From Acanthamoeba sp. SK_2022b (lineage: Eukaryota; Discosea; Longamoebia; Acanthamoebidae): DNA of 64,000 nt. A program made the position numbers and the translations under genes. Of the stretch, positions 33,526-43,658 are shown piece after piece (position 1 is the first letter of the stretch; every line of letters starts with the position of its first letter). The DNA lies in the NCBI GenBank assembly GCA_027943245.1, contig JANDJZ010000133.1, positions 1 through 64,000 of the forward strand, in the 5' to 3' direction. The notes under the pieces were generated by a model. That model worked only from the letters and a program-made list of their open reading frames with translations, was not told the origin of the DNA and ran no database searches.

Positions 33526-36500
33526 ATGGAGCTCCTCCAGCAGCGCATGAAAGAGCGGAGTAGCGGGGGAAGCTCTCCAGGTACACAACTTTCATCGATC
33601 GATCAAATCGAATCTCAGATGGTTTGCGATTTACGGAAGAGGAAGCTTTTTTGATGAAGTAACCCTTCTGACCTGCGGGGTTGGGCCGTTACAGGCAGTC
33701 CTACCTTCGCCCGGAAGGAGAACCGCAGCTCAAGGCAGCTCTCGCCGGCGCCTCGCGTGGGCAGCGTCATAGTACAGAATGGGGAGCTCCCCATCGACCG
33801 CAGGTGCACGGCGCTGCGTTAAACTGTTCAGTTTTTAATTTTTATTCTTTTATTTGAATTTTTGTGTAGTTTTCCTACTCACCCTGTTGGTTGTTCTCAC
33901 AAGGTCTCTGGTGGTGGAAGAAATATTGATGACGGAGGAGAACTACATTGACGACCTCCGCCTATGCATTGACGTATGCGCCCTTGCCGGCGAGTTGTTC
34001 GTTGAGTTTCTCACACGGCATTATGACGCGTCAGTATTACTTGTTCCCGCTCCGCAACTCGGCTCACCTGATGAAGCCTGCCGACGTCACCCACGTCTTC
34101 TCCAACATGGAATTCCTGTGCGTTTCCTCGCCCTAGACCTTCATTCTTTTTTCACTTCATTTTTTGGAATTATATACTAAAAATGAACAATCATAAATGT
34201 TTTGTGATCGCAAACTGATCACATGTGGCTTCGGTGTAGGTACTTTATTCACTGCGAGATTTACCACAAGATCAGCGAGAGCGTGAATAAAGAGGACAAG
34301 GTGGCCACGCTCGAAGAGATGGTGTCCGCCATCAGCAAGGTCTTCATTCAATATGTACGCGTGCCTGGCCTCATGTTCAGTAGGACCGACAGTGCCTGCG
34401 TCTCGGTTGGTCTCATCCATCGTCCTGGTCGGCAGGCCGATAGGCTCGTGGCCGTGTACGGCCAGTACTGCGTCGACCACATGCAGGCGCTGGATCTCCT
34501 CCAGAAGTGCATTACCTCAACTCCCGCCCTCAAGAGCTGGCTCGAAGTACGCGACGCTCGTTTGCGCTCTAAGCTCTAAGAGTCTCATCATGTCCATCCG
34601 CTCATCTCCATTGTCATGCTTAGACCCAGGTCGAGAAGATGACCCAGGGCCTCTATCTGCGCGACTTTTTGGTCAAGCCCATTCAACGTACCAACCACAC
34701 ACCACGCCCACCGTCGTCCTCGAATCCGATTGGTTGGCTGAAACCAATTGAATTATTCTTGTTATAACCTACCCACCACCAGGCATCTGCAAGTATCCGC
34801 TCCTGTTCCGAGAGCTGACCAAGCTGACTCCCGAAGGGTCGCAGGATCTGGGGGACCTCCAGCAGACGCAGTCCACCTTCGAAGAGGTCCGCAGAGAGTC
34901 GTGTCGTGTTGCGTGTTTTCCCCCCGAGGTCGTGAGCGACCGATCGATTCCTGACTCCTCTACACACATAGATTGCCGGACGAGTCAACACGAACAAGGC
35001 CGCACAAGAGAACAAGCGCAAGATCGAAGAAATCGAGAGCCTCCTGGACGACTACAGTGTATGAACCTCCGCCTCACTTAATTGTGGCCCTGCTTTGTTT
35101 TTCTTTCTAACGCGTTCATGCATCTCCCTGAGAAGAAACCGGTGACTTCGTTCGGTCGAGTGTTCCACAAGGAGGGCGACCTGATGAAGTACAACAAGAA
35201 GCTTAAGGGCCAAGTGCGCTACTGCTTCCTGTTCAATGACCTCCTGATCTACACCCAAAAGAAGGGAACGCGCTACCAATTCAAGGGCGAGATTCCTCTC
35301 AACGGCTCCCTCGTCAGTGACATCAATGTCAAGAGCGAAGCGGGAACCAAGCTGGCCGGCATGGCTAAGGACGTCAACGTCGGGTTTCAGATCACTCATC
35401 TCGAAGCGAAGGTAAACAACGTTTCTTCGCTCTTCGTTCTGTTCTTCGTTTCTCTCTCTCTCTCTCTCTCTCTCTCTTTGTTATTACGTCACTCATCACA
35501 TTTCTTTCTTTGGCGGCAGCGAATCTACTACTTCTTCCCGACCACGGAGGCAGAGAAGAAGGATTGGGTGCAGCGAGTCGAGGTCCTCACGCAGCAAGCA
35601 TTCGAGGCCGAAAAGAAGAGGCGAGAGACGTCTCCCGATTCTGGCAGCGGTTCGTTCCCCCTGCCCTCTTATTTATTACTCAAATCCTTGGTTTAAGGAA
35701 CCTCTCTTGACTCTTGGCTCTTTTCACAGGCGGAATCAGCCCGATCGGCCGCTTCTGGAAAGGTCGGCGTGAAACGAACGTCACCCTCAACTCGATCACG
35801 GCCAAGTACGGCGCTATGTCACCGGCCAGTGCCGAGAGGAACGCCGTTCCGATAAAGCCTGTATCTCTGGGCTCCAAGACAAGCGGGTTTGGTATGCACG
35901 GCCTTGTATCAGCTTTCAACCCCTCTTTGTTCGAAACCCTGGGCCTAACCGGTTGGCTGACGAGCGCAGACGAGAATTGCAAAGAGGAGGAGCAGAAGCC
36001 GACGAGTCTTTCCAGTCGCACTAGCGGCCTCAAGCAGCGGCCATACAGCATGCAAGTGTCGGAAGTCAACTCTAGTGGCAACGAGGTGCAGCAGGTACAG
36101 CGCGACGTCGGTGCGCCGAACGTGGAAGATTGCGGATGAATAGCTGACTCCCTCTCACTCACCCAGATGATGAAGGCTATCGACACTATGGTTGGACTGG
36201 AGAAGCTTGAGCGCGCCAAGCTGGGCGAGCGGATCCGGGAGCTGGAAAAGAAATGGAACGAGTCGCAGCAGGCGCACAACGAAAAGGTCGAGCAGATGAA
36301 CAAGGTTCCGTATCTCGCTCACTCTCTTCAATCCAACCACGGTCCGCGGCTTAAGGAAAGGGCGACTGTGTGGCCGCACAGGCGATCGAGGAGCAGGAGG
36401 AGCGATACAAGCGGCTAGAGGAGACCCTGCTCAAGATCGTGGCCGACAACGAGCAGCAGCGGCAAGAGGAGGCCAAGAGGACCGAGGAATTCGAGGCGCT

Positions 36501-37206
36501 CAAGCAGCAGCTCGAGGTGATGAAGGGCAAAATGGCTATTGCCGAACAGAGCAGCAGCGCAAGGGAGGCGAAGGAGGACGCATCTGCCGTCTCTACCACT
36601 ACCACCACCACGCCCACCAGCCAGTCCCAACAAGCTCCTGAGACTGAGAAAGCGGAGCCGGCGGCGAGCGAGGGTATTGTCGAACCGAACGTGGCTCAGG
36701 AGCCCGCAAAGACTGAGCAAGCGCAAGAGGAGGAGTCCAAGGAGAAGAAGGAGAAGGAGAAAGAGGCCGATGAGGAGAAAAAGGATACCGAAGAGGAGAA
36801 GGGTAAGGAAGAGCCGAAGGATGTTCCTGCGGAGCTTCCGCCGGCAACGCCAACGAAGAACTCGGCCGGAAAGAAGGGGAAGCAGCCGTCGTCGGCCACC
36901 TCCTCGCCATCGACGCCCAAGAAGAAGATCGACACGCCGCCGCCCGCCATCGACGACGAGCCGGACCTCGGGGTGTTCTCGCCGCGGAAGGGGCTCAAGG
37001 CCAAGGAGGGCTCCGGATCGCGCTTCGGTGCTCTCTTTGGTAGCAAGAAGGACAGCGGCAAGAAGACCACCAGCGGCAAGGCGGACGACCCCAAGGCCAA
37101 GTCCAAGGACGCGAAAAAGAAGGAGGAGAAGATCAAGGGCAAGGAGAAAAAGAAGGAGAAGCCGCCCAAGAAGGCGCCCAAGACAGCTGCGGACACCAAG
37201 CCCTAA
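33526..37206 (+). CDS. Rho guanine-nucleotide exchange factor (DH-PH) with coiled coil
   Basis: About a dozen exons. The start at 33526 (MELLQQRMKERSS) leads into a Ser/Arg-rich segment, then the DH domain: 'SLVVEEILMTEENYIDDL' (CR1), 'YGQYCVDHMQALDLL' (CR2), 'LYLRDFLVKPIQR' + 'ICKYPLLFRELTKL' (CR3) and the final helix 'NEENKR/KIEEIESLLDD'-type region near 35030. A PH domain follows (35140-35610): 'EGDLMKYNKK', 'RYCFLFNDLLIYTQ', 'RIYYFFPTTEAEKKDWVQRV'. Then come a Ser-rich linker, two coiled-coil exons (36170-36560), and a Pro/Ser/Lys/Glu tail ending in a Lys-rich segment and the stop at 37206. It should activate Rho/Rac-type GTPases controlling actin at the membrane. Confident on family, not on target GTPase. 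Confidence 0.88.
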
Positions 37207-37690
37207 TGTTATGCATAAACTGCTCCTTCCGCACCCCGCATGTCCGGAGCGAGGCGGGCAGTCTTCGCGGACGCACGGCTTATTCTTGACGGGCGGTGGC
37301 CTTGTGGGGTGGTCCTATCCATACGCTCGCCAGGTTGACACCATGTTGTGGACGCTCGTAGTTGGCCTCGTTTCTGCTGTACTCTTCGTTGTACACCGCA
37401 TCTGTAACCCTCTCCCTCTTTTCCACTTCTGAACCCTGCGCTCAAACCTTTCTTGCTGCAAGGTTCTGCATTAACGTCTCCACCGCATGTGCCGCTGCGG
37501 CCTGCTGTCACCACCAACTCCACTGGTACCTCAATCCATCCAATACGACCGAAATCAATATTTTTGAGTGCCGCGGTACGTGCAGGGCAGAAGAAGAGGC
37601 GATATCGGAAATGAAAGTTCAGAAACAAAAAAGGCGCCAAAAATGCGGAAAGGAGGTGGAAAATTCTGGAACAGGGTTAAAAGAGGACAA
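37207..37690. other. Intergenic, 3' flank of Rho GEF gene
   Basis: No gene is visible. The base composition still contains CG dinucleotides and then changes abruptly near 37690 where the CpG-poor island begins. Confidence 0.4.
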
Positions 37691-37748
37691 GCCTTCCTTT
37701 TTTTATTTCTATGCCTAACACAACCAGGTCCAGCACCAGAATAACAAG

Positions 37749-40740
37749 ATGGAGACACCAGCCACAATCCAGCAAAGGTGGGGAGAAGAGTGGAGGTTCT
37801 TGAGCCAGATTCCCACAACAGTGCTGGCAGCATGGTGGTGTGGTGAACACCCTGATGCACCAGACTTCTGCAAGGCAGCATGGCAGACACAGTCAATGAG
37901 GGTCAACACAAGTGTGGTAAAACTAAGTGCACACACAAGAGGAGGGGAGAGGTCAAACCCACAAGTCATGAGCATCATGGAGTGGGAGCCAATCAACAAA
38001 GTAGGCAAGAATCCAAACTTCATGCTGGGCAAGATCAGCAACTGCAACAGCCACACAAACTGCAAGAATCCTGCAGAGGCAACAAGCAGTAAGGAGGCTA
38101 CCTGTTGAAAGGCACTGCAGTGGGCAGGAGACATACACAATCTTCAGTATGTGTACCTTTGGCATAAGGGGAGCCATGGTGAGCTCTTCCAGCCCATCCT
38201 TGGCCAGATGCAGATGGCCCACCACATCCATGCAGAAATCATCAATCAAGACAGCCTCACCTACAGTGGCACCAGACAATTGACAACAGCTGCAAAGGAG
38301 GTTGTGCACCTGCACAAGCACACCAACACAACCAGGGCAGTTAGCACCACTGTTGCACCAACACAAGCCCAAATCACCAACATGCTGGCATATCCTTTTG
38401 GCTGCCGTAGGGTGTATGGTGCTTTTTCATGGTTTTTTTGTGTGGGGAGGAAAATGTTTTTTTAATTCGTTTTCATTGTGTGGTGGTACGCCGCAAAACA
38501 ATCTTTCTTTCCATCGTGGAGGAAGAATGGATGTTCAGCGGTCAAGCATGCACTACAGATGCAAGAGCAGTTTCCGCGTGCTTTGAGGCCTCCCACAGTG
38601 CAGCAGTAGTAGCAGGTTCCACGCTTTTCAGAGCGAACTGGGAAGTGGATTTCCCCTGGCTTCAGATTTCAATTTCAGGTACACACTCAATGTACCCCCC
38701 CCTTGGCAGCAAGGGCTTCAATGAGCGCAAGGAGGAACTGACAGTAGCTCATGCCAGAACAGTTGACATATCAACGCAGAATCCATGTGTTGACGATAGC
38801 GAGGAGGAAGAGGTGGAGGAACTGGGCACGTGTGTGCTTGTGGATTCAGTGCCTCCATGGGTAGCAGAGCCGATAGCTGTTGGCATGGTCAACGTAGCCA
38901 AGAGTTGAGCAATAGAGAGCCACTACCTGAGGTACATGCACCGTAGTCCCGTCCTTGGCGTTCTGCTTCTCAAATGTTCGTGGACGGGTGAACCAATTCG
39001 TCAGTAGATTGATTGGCTTCTTGTCCCGCCAGGAGAGGGCAAGGATCTGGCACTTCCAGGAGGCCCACTGCAAGGCACCACGTGTGCTGCCAAGGTGTGG
39101 ATGCAGGTGAGTGGAGAACAGATTCTCAGCCTTGCAGCTCAGGACGAAGTAGTGCGGTCTCTTCAGCAGCTTCATTGCCATCTTCATGCGCCCGTAGTAC
39201 AAATCAGCTGTTACACAATACCCTGGCCCTATCACTTACACTGCTTAGTGTGTGACATCTTCTTGAAGATCCACGGCGAGCCGAGTAGGACTGAACGCGA
39301 CCAGTGATCCTTGAGTGCAGGTGCTCCCTTCACACACATGACAAGGAGGATGGCAAGGTAGGTGTAGAGCTCCTTGAGACTCACCTCCCACTTTCCTTCT
39401 CCTAGCTCATGAGCTGCGTACTGGTTTGTGTCAGCAACAATGTGCTCAAGTAGCTCCAGTGGGAATAGGAGTAGGAAAGCTGTGAGGACAGAGAGGGTTG
39501 GTGGACAGTTGATTGGGCCTGGTGTCTGTGTGTACAGGTACACTGGCACTTGGATGCGCTTGTGTCGCCATGTGTGGGGGGTTGGCTGTCGAGGCATGTG
39601 GTGTGTTGCTCTCTGCCTCTCCTCTCCGACCCAATTTATGTTCACTACTGAATTTTTTTGTGGAATAAACAACTCTGAATTGTGGTGCCCAATCAAAAGG
39701 CTAGGACCATAAGGTGTATGGTGTACATCGCCACTAATTTTTACTAAATTCTCCAATTGTTGTGGTGCTTTGAAAAAATGCGACCATTGCCATTTTCTCT
39801 TTGAAATTAATGAAAATCCTTTTCTTGTGGTAGCCAAAAGGATATGCATGGCAGCTGCCATGAGAGAGGGGGCCAGACCTGGTGTCCATCTTTCAAGCAA
39901 CAATTGAACAACCTGACATCACACCCACCATCCTGTTCCCTGGTGAAGGCAAGGAGACCATCCAGGGGGCCTGGAATGATCACCACCCCTTCCTCATTAT
40001 CCTCAAGGCCCCAAATGTTTGCAAGATTGTTCATGAATGGGGCAGGCACATAGTAGGCCTAGATGGCCTCTACAAGGCCACACACTACAGACTGCCACTC
40101 TACACTCTGGCAGCCAGCAACACCAATGGGCACACCTGGCCAATCACAATGGCACTGATGTCAACAGATACATCAGAGATGCTTAGTAAATTCATCAACA
40201 TTGTTCTCATGAACCTAGGAGATGCCACCTAGCAACCAACAATCATGATCAACAAAGATGCTCACAAGTGCACAGCCACCACCACTCTTGGCCTTGACTT
40301 CATGCTCTGCAACTTCCATGTCCAGCAGGCCTGGCAACACATGACTACCCACTTCTGCAAGCCAGGTACAATTAGCACACATGCCAGCTTCATGATCACC
40401 AGCCTAACACCAATCACACAACAGAAAAACGTGGAAAGGTGATATCCTCAAGCACCTGCAGTGGGCATGTACTGTGAAAGACTTGAACTTTAATTTTCGT
40501 TCCAACCATCCCAAGTTTTACCCATTTCACAAAGAAGAGGTTCAGGGAGGCAGCAAAAATTGGAGCAGCAGCATGTATTGTACAACCTCAATCAACACGT
40601 CCAAGGACATGATGAGCTACTCCAACTTCCCCATGCCCAAGCAGCTGGCCCCATTCCCCAAGCAAGACAAGCTCTGCGAGTACATTCCAGGCCACTACTC
40701 CCATGCCCCACAACATGGACAGCAGCACACAGGAGGGAAG
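37749..40740 (+). mobile_element. Decayed MULE-like DNA transposon
   Basis: Broken plus-strand reading frames resemble a Mutator-like transposase. The clearest block (39880-40390) reads 'VGLDGLYKATHYRLPLYTLA', 'GHTWPITMALMSTDTSEML', then after a stop 'DFMLCNFHVQQAWQHM', matching the first Asp of the MULE DDE, the conserved 'lPL.tl' strand and the C-x2-H helix. An N-terminal part (37749-38390) ends 'AQITNMLAY'. The two are separated by the insertion at 38388-39847. Stops and frame changes make it non-functional. The sequence is almost free of CG dinucleotides (none between 39783 and 40429). Element ends and target duplication were not found. Confidence 0.6.
38388..39847 (-). mobile_element. 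piggyBac-like transposon remnant with inverted ends, nested in the MULE
   Basis: Minus-strand frames resemble a piggyBac (DDE_Tnp_1_7) transposase: N-terminal 'ELLEHIVADTNQYAA' and 'LKELYTYLAILLVM', then directly 'TADLYYGRMKMAMKLLKR' and 'LALSWRDKKPINLLTNW' with 'VPQVVALYCSTLGYVDHANSY', as in the conserved 'SWxDKKxV...STxH...YNxxMGGVDxxDQ' region. The middle of the catalytic core is missing, so it is an internally deleted copy. The block is bounded by 19-base inverted repeats with one mismatch, GCATATCCTTTTGGCTGCC (38388-38406) and its complement (39829-39847). It keeps more CG sites (38500-39030) than the flanking MULE, suggesting later insertion. Confidence 0.55.
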
Positions 40741-40745
40741 TTGTC

Positions 40746-40864
40746 AGATACAGCCACACTGCACAGAAAGCACCACTTCCCATCCAAACAGCAAAGTTAA
40801 GCTGTGCCAGGCAGTGCTAGTACTGGGGTGGGTGACCACCTGGGAATCCACTGTGCCACATCCT
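40746..40864 (+). pseudogene. 5S rRNA pseudogene (CpG-decayed)
   Basis: This 119-base sequence follows the eukaryotic 5S plan: a 3' end complementary to the start, box A-like 'AAGTTAAGC', and 'TAGTACTGGGGTGGGTGACC' with 'CCTGGGAAT'. It agrees with the Acanthamoeba 5S rRNA as I recall it, and every difference I can identify lies at a CpG that became TpG or CpA (e.g. GCGCAG to GCACAG, TCCGAACAGCGAAG to TCCAAACAGCAAAG). No CG remains. A T-run follows at 40864. The acceptor stem is partly mispaired, so it is probably not functional. Confidence 0.8.
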
Positions 40865-40918
40865 TTTGGCCACCTCACACTCTGCAGCAAGCAACCTCTT
40901 GCTCACATGTGTCTGGCA

Positions 40919-42758
40919 GGTACTTGGAGTCCTACACCAACCACTTTGGGGTGCACAAGACAATACACTTCAATACAAGCATGCTCCATGCATGCCCACT
41001 GAGTGAAGGCACAGAGTGTCAGTGCAAGATCACCTACCAGACCACTGGCGATGAACTGCACACCAAGGCGTTTGACTTTGTCATGGTCACCAACAGCCAT
41101 CATGTGGCCACTGAGGTCTCACACTGGGCCAAGTCAGTCTATCTCATCACCCAAAGGTACAACAACACCAGCTGAGCCTTCAATCAGCTTCCTCCCTTTT
41201 TGGCACGCTGACACATGTTGATGGATCAACCAGGGGAGCCCTGGGTTATTCCCAAGTACATTTTTGGCAAGCCTATTGACCACACTGTCTCCAGGTTTGT
41301 GCCAGGCCTTGCTTCAGCATTGGCTTCTCAAATAACACCATTGTATATCTCTGGTATAGGCTGCAAGGCCAGATGCCATCGTACTTCTTCAACTGGTTAA
41401 TGAAGCTCCTCCTCAAGGTGTGGTGACTTGGCACAGATAAGCCAAGTTTTTGTAGTTCATGTTTTGACCTTTGTTTGTGGTCAGACCAGCTGACCCATGG
41501 AGACATGGGCAAGTGGGGGCTGCGTCCCAAGTTCAAGCCTCTTTCAGGTAGCTGTCCACACTCTCTTGTTCTGTCCATTTGCTTTTTCCCTCATTTCTTG
41601 GTTCTTGCTCTCCACTGCACTCACAGCTCACCCTACAGTGTCATTGGACTTCCTTCCACACATTGGGATGGGCAAGGTCATCATCAAACTGAACATTAAG
41701 TGCCTCATGCCTAATTCCAGCATTTGTGTCCAAGCTGGGTCTGAGTGTTTCCCTCTAGCTCCACTTACATGTGGCTCACCAATAATTATGCAGGTCATTG
41801 AATTTGAAGACAACATGTCCATGCAATATGACAACATCTACACCATGGGTACACTTTCAATCCCCTATTGCCACAAGTAATTGTTACACTGACACAACTG
41901 CTGATGTGTGGCCTCTGCCATACAATGAAGGCTACAAGTTGTCATTTCCCTTCTATGACGACAAGCTACAGCTGGTTGATGAGGAGAGCAATAAGGTCAA
42001 CTTCTACAAATTCGTCTCTCACCCAACTATTTCAATCTGTACATTCGCTTTTTCCCACATGTCATGAATGTGGTGTGCTGGCCAGGGCAGACTCTTTTCC
42101 CCCAACCTCTCTTTGAACTGTCTTTCCATTTCCTCCAATGTAATGTGGTGTGACACCCAGGAAAAGGAGAAGGCAATGGCCCTCCACTACACCGAGTTGC
42201 CTCATCACACTATCCAGGTACTCCATACCATTGAGGCCACCAGCAGCTGCATAATGCGTTGCTCATGCTCACACATTCATTGCTTTGTTGTGGGGGCTAA
42301 GGTGGATTACTTGCCCTACATGGATGGCTAGCTGACCAAATTGGCGTTCAGGTATAGCTCCTTGAGATGTTGTGCAGATAACCAAGTTTGCCCAACTCAT
42401 CATGGCTTGGTGTGTGTTGTTTTCAGCCCAATATATGGGGCCACTTGGGACTCGTGAGCACTTTGCTCTTGGGCCCAGCCACCCCCATACAGTGTAGGCC
42501 ACCACCCACCTAGTGTGTGTGTGTGGTAGCTCAGCACGTGCTAATCAGCGGAGGTGCACAGATCGGCTCAAGGGCCCAGGAGCGTGGGCTGGTGCTCGCG
42601 AGGAGATCCTCTCCAAGTTCAAGGATGAAAAGGTGTCTCTCTCGCTCTCTTCTTCCTCACAGACAGGTGCAAGGCCTTAGACTGATTTCTTGTTCTCATT
42701 CCAGAGGAACCTCCTCAATGCTCTCCACTTGGATACTGCCGCAACCCTCCGCCACTGA
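40919..42758 (+). pseudogene. Flavin-containing monooxygenase, 5'-truncated
   Basis: Exon-like blocks match the C-terminal two-thirds of FMO enzymes: 'YLESYTNHFGVHKTIHFNT' (40920), 'FDFVMVTNSHHVATEV', 'WVIPKYIFGKPID' (41240), 'IKCLMPNS' spliced to 'EFEDNMSMQYDNIYTMGT' (41650-41850), 'LSFPFYDDKLQLVDEE' (41940), 'YTELPHHTIQVL' (42200), then 'DRLKGPGAWAGAREEILSKF' (42560-42630) and a last exon 'RNLLNALHLDTAATLRH' with stop at 42756-42758. The N-terminal FAD motif is absent; the MULE and 5S sequences lie where it should be. Stops interrupt earlier blocks. CG sites are nearly absent before about 42510 and normal after. An alternative is a functional gene whose 5' half was displaced, but the internal stops argue against it. 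Confidence 0.6.
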
Positions 42759-43092
42759 CCTCAGAAATGGCGTTTCCCGCATTGCTGGATCATTGTGCAG
42801 CACCACTGGTCTGTCTTGCTTTGGTGGTGTGGTTGGTCGTGGTAGTTCAAAGCCGCCAAAGAAGGAAATGGCCCACCACGCGGCATGTAGACGAAACCAC
42901 TCTATTACAAGGAACTGGCCGATGCGCTCCATGAAGTAATCACGGGGTTGTTGCTTGCTGCCATACCTCGATACGGCGCCCACGCACCAAACGTTTGTCG
43001 GTGCCAGTACGGCCACCGAGCACAAAGAAGTCTCACACTTTGTTGAGGTGTGCTCTCAGAGATACATCTCCACATTCGTATTCCACTGAAAG

Positions 43093-43526
43093 TTATCGAC
43101 ATTGTGCGTGTTCACTTCGTGCCTGCACGCGGAGCATTAGTACAAGAGGACTGAGCGAGATGACGCAGCATACGCACTCGCTGATGGCAATGCCCTGAGG
43201 CAGTTCATCAAGCTGCTCTACTCGCGCACCCCAGCTGTTCAACTGGCGGCCTGACCGCAGAAAGGCCACGATCTCTTCCACTTTGGCTGGGTCCTCAGTG
43301 CAGTAAAGCGTAAGTTCCACCAGCTGTCTGTTGTGCCTCGAGTTGGACGCTCCCGCCTCCACTCCTCGCTTTTGTGCTCCTCGCATCAGGGTCTGCCTGC
43401 AACTCCACCCCCCCCCCCGATTAGCAGAAGAACCAGCGAGTGAGCTTGTGGCAGCGAGCACCTAAACATGACGTTCTGTACTGTCCCTTTGGCCTGGAAG
43501 TACCGCACGCAACCGCTTCCGTTCAT
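43093..43526 (-). CDS. Acylphosphatase-like protein
   Basis: Exon 1 from 43526 reads 'MNGSGCVRYFQAKGTVQNVMF' and a splice (AG|GTGCTC ... TTGCAG|GC) completes 'NVMFRQTLMRGAQKRGVEAGASNS'. This is the acylphosphatase pattern 'V.G.VQGVxFR..t...A..lGv.G...N': the phosphate-binding Arg and the catalytic Asn appear kept, while the usual VQG is VQN. These small cytosolic enzymes hydrolyse acyl-phosphates. The rest ('LTLYCTEDPAKVEEIVAFLRSG') fits the second beta-alpha-beta half. The C terminus is unclear: unspliced it stops at 43093; a donor at about 43165 with an acceptor near 43096 would add a different tail ending near 42906. It is divergent from the kinase gene at 43659. Confidence 0.55.
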
Positions 43527-43658
43527 AGTGTTCCGCTTTTTTGTGTGAATGAAAAGCCTACGTAGTTTTTCCTCTTTTGTTTTCTTTGACTCGATCGGTT
43601 TTGGCGGGAAAACGGCACCAGCAAACAAGCAACGCGCGCACGGCAAGAACGCAAGAAG

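Larger units (their letters stand above)
37690..42510. other. CpG-depleted repeat island
   Basis: Across about 4.8 kb CG dinucleotides almost vanish while CA and TG abound; neighbouring genes have many CG sites. Overall GC stays near 45-50%, so it is not simply AT-rich. It coincides with the MULE, the 5S pseudogene and the FMO remnant. Confidence 0.8.

Noticed and set aside
37953..38372. Minus-strand Cys/Val-rich ORF
   Set aside because: Complement of CA-rich CpG-depleted DNA, giving artificial Cys/Val richness.
38429..38908. Plus-strand ORF of 159 codons
   Set aside because: Lies antisense to the piggyBac-like transposase frame and shows no domain; its acidic part is probably incidental.
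38462..39810. TTAA at 38462 and 39807 as piggyBac target duplications
   Set aside because: TTAA is common in AT-rich DNA and the sequences just inside do not form inverted repeats; the 19-base repeats at 38388 and 39829 are better ends.
42525..42600. tRNA-like start 'GGTAGCTCAGC'
   Set aside because: No TPsiC arm or matching acceptor stem follows; the bases run into an FMO coding block.
42760..43020. Minus-strand 110-codon ORF
   Set aside because: Could be a third exon of the acylphosphatase-like gene or the FMO 3' flank, but no domain or clear splice join supports it as a gene.
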